A stretch of 37,500 nucleotides of DNA from Hyaloraphidium curvatum (lineage: Eukaryota > Monoblepharomycota > Hyaloraphidiomycetes > Hyaloraphidiales > Hyaloraphidiaceae), in assembly GCA_025558095.1 (NCBI GenBank), contig JAIVFI010000001.1, positions 37,501 to 75,000 on the forward strand, read 5' to 3'. Shown here one piece after another: positions 28,370 to 37,500 of this stretch. A program made the position numbers and the translations under genes. Each line of letters opens with the position of its first letter. Position 1 is the stretch's first letter. The notes under the pieces were generated by a model, which worked only from the letters and a program-made list of their open reading frames with translations, did no database searches and was not told where the DNA came from.

Positions 28370-30371
28370 TCACACCGCCTCGGAGCCTTCGGCCGGCTTC
28401 TCCCTGACCGCCGCCACCACACCGTCCGCGCCCTCCTTGGCCTCCCCCTCCCCCCCCGCCCCCTTCTCCGCGTCCGCCGCCCCCTTCCGCGTGAGCCTCG
28501 CCTTCTTCAGGAGCATGCTCGAGCACACCACCGCGCACGCCGTCCCCACGACCACGAGGAACATGATGCCGAGCGTGTCCACGTACGCCTGCTGCACCGG
28601 CCGCCTGATCTCGGGGGGCAGCTTGGAGATGAGCGCGGGCGAGTTGACGAAGGGCTCCACGGGCATCCCCGGGGGCAGGTGCTCCCGCAGCCTCGGCACG
28701 AGGGCGTTGTTGTACACCGCGCCGAGCACCGCGATCCCCACGACCGCACCCAGGTTCTGCCAGAAGGCCATGTTGGCCGTGATCACGGCGACCTTGGCCT
28801 GCGTCGTGGAGCCCTGCGCGACGAGCATGTTCATCTGCACGAGGCAGCCGACGCCCATGCCCGCGATCAGCAGGTATCCGACCTGCATGGCCGACGACGA
28901 GTCTAGGTTGAGGGTCGACATGAGGCCGGCGCCGGTGGCGGCGATGGCTCCGCCGAGGGGGATGAACGGCCACGCGAGGCCGGTAACGGAGGCGGTGGCG
29001 CCGCAGACGAGGTTGGTCAGCACGACGCCGAACACGAGGGGGAGCGTGGAGACGCCGGCCTGCGTGGGCGTCTGCCCGTTGGCCACCTGGAGGTAGATGG
29101 GCGTGTAGTACACGAGCCCGAAGAACGTCGAGCCGATGAGGAAGGCGGTGAGGAAGCTGCCGAGGGTGAAGCGGTGCGCGTAGAACTCGGGCGGCAGGAC
29201 GCCGTTCTGCGCGCCGCGGGCCTCCCATGCTACGAACGCGAGGCAGAAGGCGGCGCCGACGCAGAGGAAGCTGATCACGAATGCCGAGTTCCAAGCGTAG
29301 TCGACGCCGCCGGACGTCAGGCCGGTGAGGAAGCATATCACGCCGACGGAGAGCAATGCGGTCCCGATCCAATCCAGCGCGGCGAGACGCTTCAGCACGG
29401 GGAGCTCGTGGGGCTTTCTCGGGATCTTCATGAAGAAGGCGATGGTGAGCACGGTCAGGGCGCCGATGGGGAGGTTGATGAAGAAGCACCAGCGCCAAGT
29501 GAGCTGCTGCGTGAACACGCCTCCGAGTAGCGGGCCGGCGACCGAGGCCAGAGCGAAGCAGGCGCCGACCAGCCCGGCAAACAGCCCCCGCTTCTCCAGC
29601 GGCACGTAGTCCGCGATGATGATCAGCGCCATCGAGAAGATGGCACCCCCACCCAGCCCCGCAACGGCTCTCCCGACAATGAGCACGGGCATGTTTGGGG
29701 CCAGCCCGCAGATGAGCGAGCCCAGCTCGAAAAGGGTGATTGCGATGAGGTACACGGGCTTGCGGCCGACGATGTCGGAGAGCTTGCCGTACGTGGGGAT
29801 AAAGGGGACGGCCTGGCTTGCGGCGGAGCGTAAGACAAGGGGATCAGCGCGGTAGGTGAGGGTTGCGGGGGGGGAGTGAGGTGAGCGGTCGGCCTGGGGT
29901 GACAAGCGCGGGGATGGAACCCACAGTCAAGAAGTACGCGATGCCGATCCATGCGACGCCGCCGGCGGACTTGAATTCCGTCACGATGGAAGGGATGGCT
30001 GCGGAGCACGTTCAGCAGGCCGGACCACCGCCGATATTGCCCGGCGCACCTGTTCCGATGATTGTCTGGTCCAGCGCGGCCAAAAACACGGCGAGCACGA
30101 GGCCGACGAACACCATGACAAAGTCGAACATCTTCATGCCGGGGGGGAGGATGGAGCTCTTGTCCTTCTCGGGTTTCGAAGGGTCGGGTGGCGCCGCGGC
30201 ATCGGGCGCGCGCGGGGAGGGCGGCGGGGAGACCGCATCGGAAGGCGGGGAGGGCGGAGCGGTGCCGCTTGCGAGCGCGATAGAGGCATCGGATGGGGCG
30301 GGGAGGGGCTGCGTGGGTGCAGGGAGCGGCACGGAGTTTGGCGACTCGGGCGGAAGTGCCGCGGGCTCCAT
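28370..30371 (-). CDS. MFS drug:H+ antiporter, 14-spanner (DHA2) type
   Basis: Plasma- or vacuolar-membrane exporter of 612 residues. Exons: 30371-30050, 29998-29925, 29812-28370. A 90-residue Pro/Ser-rich cytosolic N-terminus precedes TM1 (FVMVFVGLVLAVFLAALDQT), which contains the DHA-type LDQTI motif; then AIPSIVTEF and WIGIAYFLT. The loop GKLSDIVGRKPVYL is MFS motif A. VGRAVAGLGGGAIFSMALII and LVGACFALASVAGPLLGGVF (motif C region, G-x3-GP-x2-GG) identify an antiporter. Further hydrophobic segments bring the total to about 14, with a charged Lys/Glu-rich C-tail. ATG 30371 is used because the frame upstream offers only a GTG. Substrate cannot be predicted. The short second exon (74 nt) is needed for continuity of TM1-TM2. 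Confidence 0.85.
29813..29924 (-). other. Introns of the MFS gene
   Basis: 29999-30049 (GTGCGC...GCTGAACG...CGCAG, 51 nt, phase 1) and 29813-29924 (GTGGGT...GCTGATCC...CCAG, 112 nt, phase 0). The acceptor CAG at 29815-29813 is preferred over the AAG four bases earlier because it keeps FLT-AVPFIPTYGKLSD in frame. Confidence 0.68.
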
Positions 30372-30810
30372 CGTCCTGGGGGCGCTGCGGCGCGGTGTGC
30401 CGAACAAAAGGGGTCTGGAAAGCTTTCGGAGAACGATTCGAGGTACCCTCTCGAAAGTGGAAGGCTCCTCGGTGTCTGAAAGTGATTGTTGGTTTGTGCG
30501 AGTGGGTTGTCCCTTGCGGGCGGCCACGTATGAGTCACTCGAAAGTTTAGGCGTTTCTCGGTAAATCGATCTTCCGCCCGCAAGGCGGGCCGCAGGGCCC
30601 TCCGACGTCAGTATCCAATGCCGACATTTCGGTTTTCGAGCGGGATTCCACTGAATCTGGAGCGTTGGGGACGGTTCGGGAACCGGCGGCCCGCAAAGAT
30701 GGATACGGCAAAAGAACCGATTCCGCCGCCGAGCTGGCCGTCCTCAGCAGCGAAGTGGCCCGCCTGATGGTTGCGCGCTGGCCGGCTGCATTGGAGTTCG
30801 TCAACCCGAC
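30372..30810. other. Intergenic with a possible broken 5' coding segment
   Basis: Holds the MFS promoter. From about 30630 to 30810 one plus frame reads like protein (AAELAVLSSEVARLMVARWP, then ALEFVNP) and stops at TGA a few codons past the next gene's ATG, in a different frame from that gene. See the entry for 30811. Confidence 0.4.
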
Positions 30811-31503
30811 ATGTTGATGTCGCTCTTTGCGCTGCGGGAGATTGCCCGGCACGGTCCCGGCGTGCCGAGCGTGTTCATCGAGCTCAAACCGACCGAATCC
30901 GCGTTCGAGTGGATCCGGGCCCTCCCCGCGAAGGCGGTTTCTCTCATCCACACCTGCAACTCCGTCAGCTGGAGTCTTCTCTCGGACCTCTGCGAGTTCG
31001 CGAGCTTCGATCCTTATGCCGTGGAAGTTCGTTCCTACGGCATGGACGAGCCGCGTGAACGTGTCCTGGCATCGCTCCTCAAGCGGCGCTCACTCCAGGC
31101 TCTGGAGCTATACGACGTTACTCTGCCGACGACCTCGTCGTTCTTCCGCATGCTCCCGCGGCGGGACGACGAAGCCGTATACACAATGTGGGACGTCGAG
31201 CTCCGCGGCGCGGACGCGGCTCAACTCGCCTGCATCCGATCTTCCCTTTGCTCGTTCAAGGGCGGGCTGTCTTTAACCCTCACTTTGCCCCCGGGCGATG
31301 TCCCGGATGCCGCAGGGGCCGCCGCGATCGTGCGCGGACTGGGTTTCTGGGCAGCGGCGGCGGGAGATCCCTCGATCCGTGCGGTGTTCGACCCCTCCGA
31401 GATCGAAGCGAAGGAAGTGCCGGGCCTCGTGGCGCAGGCGGGGGGGCAGGTGGAAGGGGGGGCCTTTGGGGGAGAGAGTCGCGGGACGCTCCGCACCGCG
31501 TAG
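30811..31503 (+). CDS. Unknown protein, possibly truncated or frameshifted
   Basis: Open frame of 230 residues from ATG 30811 (MLMSLFALREIARHGPGVPS) to TAG 31501-31503. It has regular Leu spacing (LLKRRSLQALELYDVTLPTT, then FFRMLPRRDDEAVYTMWDVE), as in F-box/LRR-type proteins, but no F-box is seen. Immediately upstream another frame encodes plausible sequence ending ...ALEFVNP. A single extra base near 30805 would join the two as FVNPDMLMSLF. The gene may therefore be a frameshifted remnant, have a missed intron, or simply start at 30811. The tail after residue 205 is Gly/Gln-rich. Confidence 0.55.
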   Translation: MLMSLFALREIARHGPGVPSVFIELKPTESAFEWIRALPAKAVSLIHTCNSVSWSLLSDLCEFASFDPYAVEVRSYGMDEPRERVLASLLKRRSLQALELYDVTLPTTSSFFRMLPRRDDEAVYTMWDVELRGADAAQLACIRSSLCSFKGGLSLTLTLPPGDVPDAAGAAAIVRGLGFWAAAAGDPSIRAVFDPSEIEAKEVPGLVAQAGGQVEGGAFGGESRGTLRTA

Positions 31504-31854
31504 GGGACGGAAGCAACACGGAGGTCGCCCCCATCCGATCCGCAAGTCCGTCCCATTCCGATCAATTCCACGTCGTTCCGTTCCCCCCGCGCTAACAGCT
31601 GCGCCGGGGAGCCTCTTCCCGCGCAACCGCAAGGGGAAGCCGCAGGACGCGGACCGACCGGAGAGCGACTTTCACTCCGCCTCGAACCCGCCGGGCTCCC
31701 CATCGGATCCGCAAGTCCATGCACCGTCCATCCACCCGATACGATCGGTCCCGTGTCGTTCCGGCCCGCCGCACCGGCGCGTGACTGACGGGTTTCTTCG
31801 ACATTCGGCTGGTGACCCTCAGGCACCATCCCCAAACCGAGTCCCGTGCAACGA
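31504..31854. promoter_or_regulatory. Intergenic upstream of the acyltransferase
   Basis: About 350 bp. Imperfectly repeated short segments occur: CCCATCCGATCCGCAAGTCC near 31531 and CCCATCGGATCCGCAAGTCC near 31700, and related TCC(C)GTTC/CGTTCCG strings. No gene recognised; probably promoter of the next gene. Confidence 0.45.
31531..31720 (+). repeat. Short direct repeat upstream of the acyltransferase
   Basis: CCCATC(C/G)GATCCGCAAGTCC occurs twice, about 168 bp apart (near 31531 and 31699), each time followed by CGT-rich sequence. One mismatch by eye. Confidence 0.6.
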
Positions 31855-32601
31855 ATGGCCATTCGCTGCGTTCTCATGCGCTGCTGCGGCGGGCACGCCC
31901 ACTCCGTGTGGGAGAACGTCGCCGCGGAGTACGCCGGCGATCTCTCGTCGTGGCTGTGCGCGGTGTGGGACGACTCGGGCGCGCTGCACCCCGCGCTCGC
32001 GGGCTTCGCGCTCCTCCGCACCCGCGAGGAGGCGGTCGCGTGGGTCCGCGGCACGGGGGCGGCGGAGGTGCACGCGTTCGCGGGCCACGGGCTGCCGGGC
32101 GTGCGGCGTGAGCTGGTGGCGGGGATGCGGGCCGCGTTCCCCTCGGAGCTGCAGGGGGTGCCGCGGCTCGTGTGGCCCAACGCCGTGCATCCGACGGCGT
32201 ACGTGCCCGAGGGTTTCGAGATGGGGGAGGGCAACCTCGTCGGTTCGTTCACGAAGCTCGGGCCGCACGCGCGCGTGGGGAGCTTCTGCATGATTGGCGC
32301 GCACTGCCTCGTGGCGCACGACGCCGTCGTTCACGACTATGCCCAGATGAACGCGGCCAACGTCCTCGGGGGCCACTCGGTCCTGGGCGAAGGATGCGTG
32401 ATGGGGATCAACTCCTGCGCCGCAGACCACGCCGAAATCGCCCCCTGGACGCGAATCGGGATGAACGCCGCGCTGGTGAGGAGCATCACGGTCGGGGGAG
32501 GGGTGTGGATCGGGACGCCGGCGAGGCCGATGGCCAGGAAGCGGGAGGGGAAGGAGGGGCCGGGGGAGCATCGGGGGGAGGCGGCGGCGGCGAAGATGTA
32601 G
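31855..32601 (+). CDS. PglD/NeuD-like left-handed beta-helix acyltransferase
   Basis: Predicted acetyl-CoA-dependent sugar O- or N-acetyltransferase, 248 residues, single exon. Residues 1-105 correspond to the small alpha/beta N-domain of PglD/NeuD, with the conserved GGHA at 12-15 after a hydrophobic strand. Residues about 106-225 are hexapeptide repeats (GNLVGSFTKLGPHARVGSFC, IGAHCLVAHDAVVHD, VLGGHSVLGEGCVMGINS, IAPWTRIGMNA) ending in VWIGTPARPM, the typical cap of this fold. His155 of VAHD aligns with the catalytic His of the family. Bacterial relatives acetylate UDP-amino-sugars or sialic acid in surface glycan synthesis. The intronless structure and bacterial-type family suggest horizontal transfer, which is inference. 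ATG 31855 is used; the frame upstream has only a GTG. The C-tail is Lys/Glu/Ala-rich. Confidence 0.78.
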   Translation: MAIRCVLMRCCGGHAHSVWENVAAEYAGDLSSWLCAVWDDSGALHPALAGFALLRTREEAVAWVRGTGAAEVHAFAGHGLPGVRRELVAGMRAAFPSELQGVPRLVWPNAVHPTAYVPEGFEMGEGNLVGSFTKLGPHARVGSFCMIGAHCLVAHDAVVHDYAQMNAANVLGGHSVLGEGCVMGINSCAADHAEIAPWTRIGMNAALVRSITVGGGVWIGTPARPMARKREGKEGPGEHRGEAAAAKM

Positions 32602-33442
32602 GGCAGCCAGAATCGTACCGAGCCTTCTCGTTCTGCGCCCGAAGTGCAAACGACGGTCCGTTTACCCCCCCTTTGCGCCGGCTCGGCGGCGCGTTGGGAT
32701 CCCCCGCGCGGTTCCCGGCCGAAAGGCTGGGCGTGGCGAATGAGGGTGGCAAGCCACGGTGGCAAGGCGGATCCTGGCCCGGAGAATGCCTGGGCGCCGT
32801 GCGCGTGAATCTCCAGTCAGGGAAGGCAAAGACCCATCAACCGCAGGGCCTCACTGCCGGTGCGCGTCTCCGACGGACGACGCCGGTGATCGTGGCCGTC
32901 AGCATCCCGCACCTTTCCCGCCGGCGCCGTTTTCCCGCGCGCCGATTTCCCGTGCGCTGCGGCTCGAGGTTCCCGCCTTCGGATGGGCTTGGCCACCCGT
33001 CGCCCGCGCACTGTTGCTCGGCGGACTGTGCTATTGCCTGCAATAGCAAGGGTTGCCGACGGGTCCGCCGGCAGGCGATGCGAGCTGAATGCCGGGGAGC
33101 ATGTTGCGGCGACGCGCGGCGGGAAGCCCAGGCCGCCTTGCCGCCGTGGTGGGGGTGGTTGGAACGCGGGCGTGCGTCCCTGCCGGACAGCGGGCGTCGC
33201 GTCAACGCTACTACGCCATTTGGAGTCGAACCCGAGGGCAAGGGGTTGCAGGATGCGAGGCGGTGGGAATGCCGAGAGCGGGATCGGCGGCTTCGATTCA
33301 TTTGGACGTTCGGGACCGTCAGGAACGGCGGCTGGGGACTGGCTGCATCCCCGTCCCTCGAATAGGACGCTGCTTCCAAAGATCGAGGATCCGGCCGCAG
33401 AAACCCACCACCGTCAGCACCCCTCCCGCCCGTCTCCACGCG
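32602..33442. other. Intergenic, no supported gene
   Basis: 840 bp between the acyltransferase and the zinc-finger gene. Contains a perfect inverted repeat GCTATTGC-CT-GCAATAGC at 33030-33047. Open frames are composition-driven. Should hold the zinc-finger promoter. Confidence 0.45.
33030..33047. repeat. 8-bp perfect inverted repeat
   Basis: GCTATTGC and GCAATAGC separated by CT, AT-richer than its surroundings, about 400 bp upstream of the zinc-finger gene. Could be a protein-binding palindrome or a chance event. Confidence 0.5.
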
Positions 33443-34370
33443 ATGTCGCACGACGCCCTGCCGCCCGCGCTGCTCCGCGCGCTCGCCGCGCTGACGTCGC
33501 CGCCGCCCGAGCCGCCGCCGCGGCTGCACGACTGGGCCGCGCCCGCCGCCTGGCCGACGCGCCACGCGATGCCCGGCGCCGACCTCGCGGCGCTGCTGCG
33601 CGGCGACCTCGCCGTCCGCCGCCCCTCCGGCTCTCAGCACCCGCCGCCGCACACCCCCGCCGCCGCCACCGGCTGGCCCGCCGGCTGGCCCGACTCCCTC
33701 TTTGCCCCCGCCCTGCCCGCCCTCCCCGCCACGTCGACGCACCTCCCGCTGTCCGCCTTCCTCGCGCCGGCCCTGCCCGCAGCAAGCGACCCGTTCGCCC
33801 TCTTCGCCGCAGACCTCTTCGGCCTGCCCCCCCCGCACGCCGCCGGCCTGCCGTCGCCCCCGATCACCCCCGCCGCCGAGCCCGCGGCGCTGTGGACCCC
33901 GGTCTCCCGCCCGACCTCGCTCAACGCCGCCGCGCCGGGCGGCCACGCAAGGGCGTTCCCGCTCGCCGCAGAGGGGTACTTCTGGGACTTTCCCGCGAAC
34001 CCCGCCGCCGCCGCCGTCAAGGAGGAGCCCGAGCCGGAGCAGGAGGAGGAGGTGGAGAAGAAGGGCAAGGCCGGGAAGGGGAAGAAGCAGCGCGCGGCCG
34101 CCGGCCCCCCGCGCCCGCACCGCTGCAAAACCTGCGGCAAGCGGTTCCTCTCCTCCGGGGTGCGTGCCCTCCTTCGTCCGCCTTCCCTAAATGCCATGCT
34201 GACCCTCCCGCCCCGTTTGGCAGCACCTCTCCCGGCACCGCTACATCCACGCCCCCGACCCGCTCAAGCCGCACCCGTGCCCCATCGAGGGCTGCGAGCG
34301 GCGGTTCGCGCGGAGCGACAACATGCGGGTGCACTGGAACGCGCATAAGAAGCAGCTCGGGATGGCTTGA
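33443..34370 (+). CDS. Two-finger C2H2 zinc-finger transcription factor
   Basis: Predicted nuclear DNA-binding protein of 287 residues. Exons 33443-34159 and 34224-34370, intron 34160-34223 (GTGCGT...TGCTGACC...GGCAG, phase 0). Residues 1-190 are Ala/Pro-rich with several PALPA and LFAADLFGLP segments, probably activation sequence. An acidic patch (KEEPEPEQEEEVEKK) is followed by a basic Lys stretch (GKAGKGKKQR) that could act as nuclear localisation signal. The intron splits finger 1: C228-x2-C231-x12-H244-x3-H248. After the linker APDPLKPHP comes finger 2: C258-x4-C263-x12-H276-x3-H280 with recognition helix RSDNMRVH. Tandem C-terminal fingers of this type occur in fungal stress and development regulators. 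The ortholog is not identifiable. Confidence 0.82.
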
Positions 34371-34793
34371 TGGATGCGGGGGGATGGATGGACGGTGAAG
34401 GATGGATGTGGTGCGCCGCCTTTGGATCGGGATCGCGAGCGGGGCGGCGAGGCGTATGGCGGGGCGGGGTATCAATACAGAACAAGCTTTCCTCGAACTG
34501 ATCCGGATTGAGCCCGTCGCGTTGCGAAGGGTCCTGGTCTTGCTTTTGGCCGCGTGCCCGACCGTGCTTGGAACGGGGCGGCGCGAGCCGGCCCACGGCG
34601 ACAGGCTGGCCTCAAGGATGGCCGTGCGGGAGCTCGGAGCGCTCGTCCGTGCAGCTGCAGGTTCCTGCGGATGGCTTGCTCGCGGATGCCTCTGTTCTCG
34701 ACTGCTGCTCGCGTCTCTTGTTCACGTGCCCGCGCAAGGGATCAGGCTCAACTCTCCTCCCTCTCACTCGCTTCCCCACCCGCCCAACCCGCG
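34371..34793. promoter_or_regulatory. Intergenic upstream of the SDR
   Basis: About 420 bp with the 3' flank of the zinc-finger gene and the SDR promoter; a CACGTG hexamer lies near 34723-34728 and a CT-rich stretch precedes the ATG. No other feature. Confidence 0.4.
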
Positions 34794-35963
34794 ATGGAGA
34801 CCGTCACCGCCCTCCTCGCCGACGCCTCGGCCAAAACGGGCCTGCCCAAGTGGCTGATCGGGGGCGCCGCCGCCGGCGTGACCTACCTGGCCGGCCGCGC
34901 GCTCCTCTCGGCCGCCTTCCCCCCGCGCCGCCTGTCGCCCTCCGAGGCCGCGCTGCTCCCCGTCGTCGTCACCGGGTGCGACACGGGTTTCGGCAACCTC
35001 ACGGCGATCGCGCTCTCCGAAAAGGGGTTCAAGGTCTACGCGGGCTGCCTGACCGACGCCGGCATCGCCGGCCTGCAGGCTGGCAACCACTCCAACCTGA
35101 CGGCGTTCAAGCTCGACGTGACCAAGGACGCCGACGTCGCGTCCATGCGCGCGATGCTGGAGAAGGAGTGCCCCGGGGGGATCTACTGCCTCGTCAACAA
35201 CGCCGGCCTGCACGCGGCCTACAAGTGGGAGCTCTCCCCCATGGATCTCGTGGAAAAGGACATGGCGGTCAACTACTTTGGCGCCGTGCGGGTCGGCGTG
35301 CAGCTCGCCCCCCTCCTCCGGCTTTTCGCGAAATCCAACGGCGACGCCATCGCCGCGGGCAAGCTCCCCAAGCCGCGGCTGGTGATCGTCACCTCCTCTG
35401 CCGGGTGGTACCCCTCCTCCCCGTACGGCCCCTACGCCGCCTCCAAGCACGCCGCCCGCGTTTTTGCCATCACCTTCCGGCAGGAGCTCGCCGCCCACGG
35501 CGTGCTCGTCTCCTCCGTCGAGCCCTTCTTCGCCCGCACGCCCTTCATCACCGTTGTCGACGAGCGCAAGATCGCCAGGGTGCTTTCGCAGCCCCCCGAG
35601 GTGCTGGACGCGTACAACGGCGCCGAGGACATCAGGAAGCGCATGTCGAGGAGCGGGTTCCACACCGCCGTGCCCAAGGGCATCCTCGAACCAAGCGTGG
35701 TGGTCGACTCGCTGGTCGCCCAAACCGAACTCGTGCGTGTGTCGCCTGCCCGCCCGCCCCGCCGGGCACGAAGCTGACCCCCTCCCGCTGCGCAGTGGAA
35801 GCCGCAGGAGCACGCCGTGGTCGGGACCACCGCCCGCATCCTGGAAAAGATCGCGCCGCTGCTGTCGCCGGCGCAGGTCGACGGGATCGCGGCCAACTTC
35901 GAGGCCGAGGGGCTGGAGAAGCCGGTCAAGGTTAGGGAGGAGAAGGTGAAGGTCGCGGCGTGA
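34794..35963 (+). CDS. Membrane-anchored short-chain dehydrogenase (RDH/HSD17B6/BDH1-like)
   Basis: NAD(P)-dependent oxidoreductase of 368 residues. Exons 34794-35732 and 35796-35963, intron 35733-35795 (GTGCGT...AGCTGACC...CGCAG). Residues 20-42 form a hydrophobic N-terminal anchor (WLIGGAAAGVTYLAGRALLS), so the enzyme is probably at the ER or mitochondrial membrane. The cofactor motif TGCDTGFG (60-67) with the following KGFKVYAGCLT is characteristic of the retinol/hydroxysteroid/3-hydroxybutyrate dehydrogenase branch. D108V, NNAG (135-138), catalytic Ser201 or Ser202 and YAASK (Tyr214, Lys218) are all present, so it should be active. Likely substrates are a steroid, retinoid or hydroxyacid; not decidable here. 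The C-terminus is Lys/Glu-rich. Confidence 0.88.
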
Positions 35964-37342
35964 AGGGGCGGGTCGTATAGAGGGTCATTCGCGTACAGTA
36001 TCCGGCTCGATCCGTTCGGAAGGACAGGCCCGGTCGTGCGATCGACGGATTCGGGGAAAGGCGGACGCGCGACCGCCACGACAGCCCCGGCCCGCATCCC
36101 GGATCCCGCTCCGTGCGCCCCGTTCCGGCTTGTCCCCGCGCGTGCTCCTGTTTTCGCATGCCCGCGAGCTTGCACCCGCCGGCCGGGAGCCCGTGGTTCG
36201 GGCGGCGCGCGCCGGAATTGCGCGCCGAGCTCCCGTCGGCCGAACCCAACCGAGATGGAGCGTCGCCCGTCATTCACGGTCCGTTACCGGTCTTTTCGCG
36301 TCGGGAACAATCCGAATCTCCCGCCGAGGGCGGCAGTCGGGCCCCGCGGTGTCCAGTTCCATCCGCGACACCCCCCGTTGCCGCGGGTCCCGCTTGCGAG
36401 GACGCCGCGCCGCTTGAGGCCAACCCTAGATGCCCACACCCCAAGCAACCCACCGAAATGATTGATGCGACTGATATTCCGTGTGAAATGCGCGGGGACG
36501 CAGTGCGCAGGCCGTCATGCGAGCACCCAGCGCCTTTCAACGCTCCCGGCCGTTCCTCGGGCAGGATGAACACGGGTCCCTACTGTCCGGGCTCGTTATA
36601 GCACCGATCGCACCCGTGGATGAAGCAGATTACGTCGAGCAAGGATTCGCGGCAGACAGTAGGGACCGATGTGCACTGGGCGTCCCGCTGCTGGCCCGGC
36701 GCTCCGCACGGGACCTGCACCTCGGCAGACGGGGCCTAGCAATGGTACAGCAACGCACTTTCGTGCTCTTTTTTACGTCGAGGGGTGCCGTCCGTGTCCA
36801 CGAGCCCCCGGGGCAAAACTGCTCCCCAGAGAGGGCTTCGGTGCGACTTGAGGCCGACCCTGCACGCATGGGGCTCAGATCAAGCATTGCGGCGAGCCCT
36901 CCAGTCCATGTACCGTACGAATCGCACGGGGACGGAGCTCCCGCGCAGCTCCCGCGTGTCCAGGAGGACAGGGGCAATGGGGTCGAAAGCTTCGTCCCAC
37001 CTGACCAGAGCAAAGGAGTGGCGAACTGACGGCATCTAGATCCGCGATGGCACGGCTCGAGGGCACATTTTCACATGCAGTTGTCCGTCACGGGCTGCCT
37101 GCCTCCGCGAAGAAGGCGCACAGCCGAAAATCGTGATTCCGGCCCCGCGAGGCCGACTTTTCGTCCCTACGTGGCAGACCCTCCATGCGGGCTCCTGGGC
37201 AGACCTTGGTTCGGAATCCCATCGCCCAAAGGTATTGTTTCACATCGCAGTATCGCCGTTGGGCCCGCGCGATCGCCAGGTGACCCGTTCAGCACGGCTT
37301 CCAGCGCACTCCAGGACCGCGGCCCCCAGCAGCCTTGAGTAA
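35964..37342. other. Long gene-free stretch
   Basis: No frame here has an ATG, protein-like composition and splice signals. Two passages share CTTGAGGCC(A/G)ACCCT (near 36414 and 36848) in similar Pro/Cys-codon-rich context, perhaps a diverged repeat. Codon composition is less GC-skewed than in the genes. Possibly old mobile or pseudogene material; nothing firm. Confidence 0.4.
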
Positions 37343-37407
37343 GGCCCTCGCGGCGACATTTCGCGTTATTCGCCACGACGCTACTAACCGACTGAGCTAA
37401 ACGGGCC
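37343..37407 (-). pseudogene. Decayed tRNA-Ile(AAU)-like sequence
   Basis: On the minus strand from 37407: acceptor-like GGCCCGT, an intact A-box-type D arm (TTAGCTCAGTCGG) and an anticodon stem TCGTG/CGCGA enclosing an 8-nt loop with AAT (expected 7 nt). It ends in an acceptor-complementary GAGGGCC. The B-box and most of the T arm (GGTTCGA) are missing, and the D region has one extra base. It resembles eukaryotic tRNA-Ile(AAU) with a deletion of about 12 nt, so it is most likely a pseudogene. Confidence 0.5.
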
Positions 37408-37500
37408 TCGCTTGTTGGTCTGGGAGGGAGCGAGCTGATGGCGGGAGCGACTGGGGCAGCCGCGGCGAGCCCGCCGCGGCCAGGTTGCGCCGCCTGGCGC
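37408..37500. other. Window end, nothing recognised
   Basis: Short GC-rich flank with a CCGCGG-rich palindromic stretch (GCCGCGGCGAGCCCGCCGCGGC near 37458-37479). No gene. Confidence 0.35.

Noticed and set aside
36517-37029. 170-codon plus-strand frame near the window end
   Set aside because: Composition and codon use look random, and there are no splice signals or recognisable motifs.
1-37500. CRISPR array, prokaryotic operon signals, rRNA
   Set aside because: No regularly spaced identical repeats, no Shine-Dalgarno-led gene strings and no rRNA core sequence. Spliceosomal introns show a eukaryotic nuclear sequence.

Overview
This is a GC-rich eukaryotic nuclear window. Genes lie on both strands and are interrupted by short spliceosomal introns, mostly 51-64 nt, with GTGNGT-type donors and a CTGAC/CTAAC-like branch point before the acceptor. 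A fungal_trans-type transcription factor, a Nup82/Nup88 nucleoporin, a 14-spanner MFS exporter and a PTEN-C2-FH1-FH2 formin together suggest a fungus. An early-diverging (zoosporic, chytrid-like) lineage is plausible, but that is inference; nothing in the window fixes the species. Exon structures below were built by hand from splice signals and reading-frame continuity. Each listed multi-exon gene sums to a whole number of codons.

Layout: 0.7-3.4 kb (-) transcription factor without a visible DNA-binding finger; 4.1-6.7 kb (+) Nup88-like nucleoporin; 6.9-8.3 kb (-) unknown protein with a mitochondrial-type N-terminus; 9.2-10.4 kb (+) secreted Lys/Thr-repeat protein A; 10.6-11.4 kb (-) block of gene fragments; 11.5-14.5 kb (-) large acidic/coiled-coil protein; 15.2-20.4 kb (+) formin; 20.7-21.4 kb (+) secreted Cys-rich protein; 21.7-22.1 kb a decayed module split by a 151-bp MITE-like element; 22.6-23.8 and 24.5-25.8 kb (-) secreted Lys/Thr-repeat proteins B and C; 26.5-28.3 kb (+) protein with four CxxC pairs; 28.4-30.4 kb (-) MFS exporter; 30.8-31.5 kb (+) unknown, possibly broken gene; 31.9-32.6 kb (+) PglD/NeuD-like acyltransferase; 33.4-34.4 kb (+) two-finger C2H2 protein; 34.8-36.0 kb (+) membrane-anchored SDR. 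The last 1.5 kb holds only a decayed tRNA-Ile-like sequence.

The accessory part is 9-11.5 kb and 20.4-26 kb. It carries an undescribed-looking family of three secreted paralogs. They share a tiny first exon, a signal peptide, Cys clusters, two Lys/Arg-Thr alternating tracts, a beta-type domain and a conserved Arg-rich C-terminus. Two members sit on either side of an inverted segmental duplication (secreted Cys-rich gene end, spacer, SCGY module, Lys/Thr gene). In that duplication one copy is truncated and fused to a formin 3' end fragment, and the other is interrupted by the MITE. The housekeeping genes (nucleoporin, formin, coiled-coil protein) lie between or beside these blocks and show no functional linkage to them.
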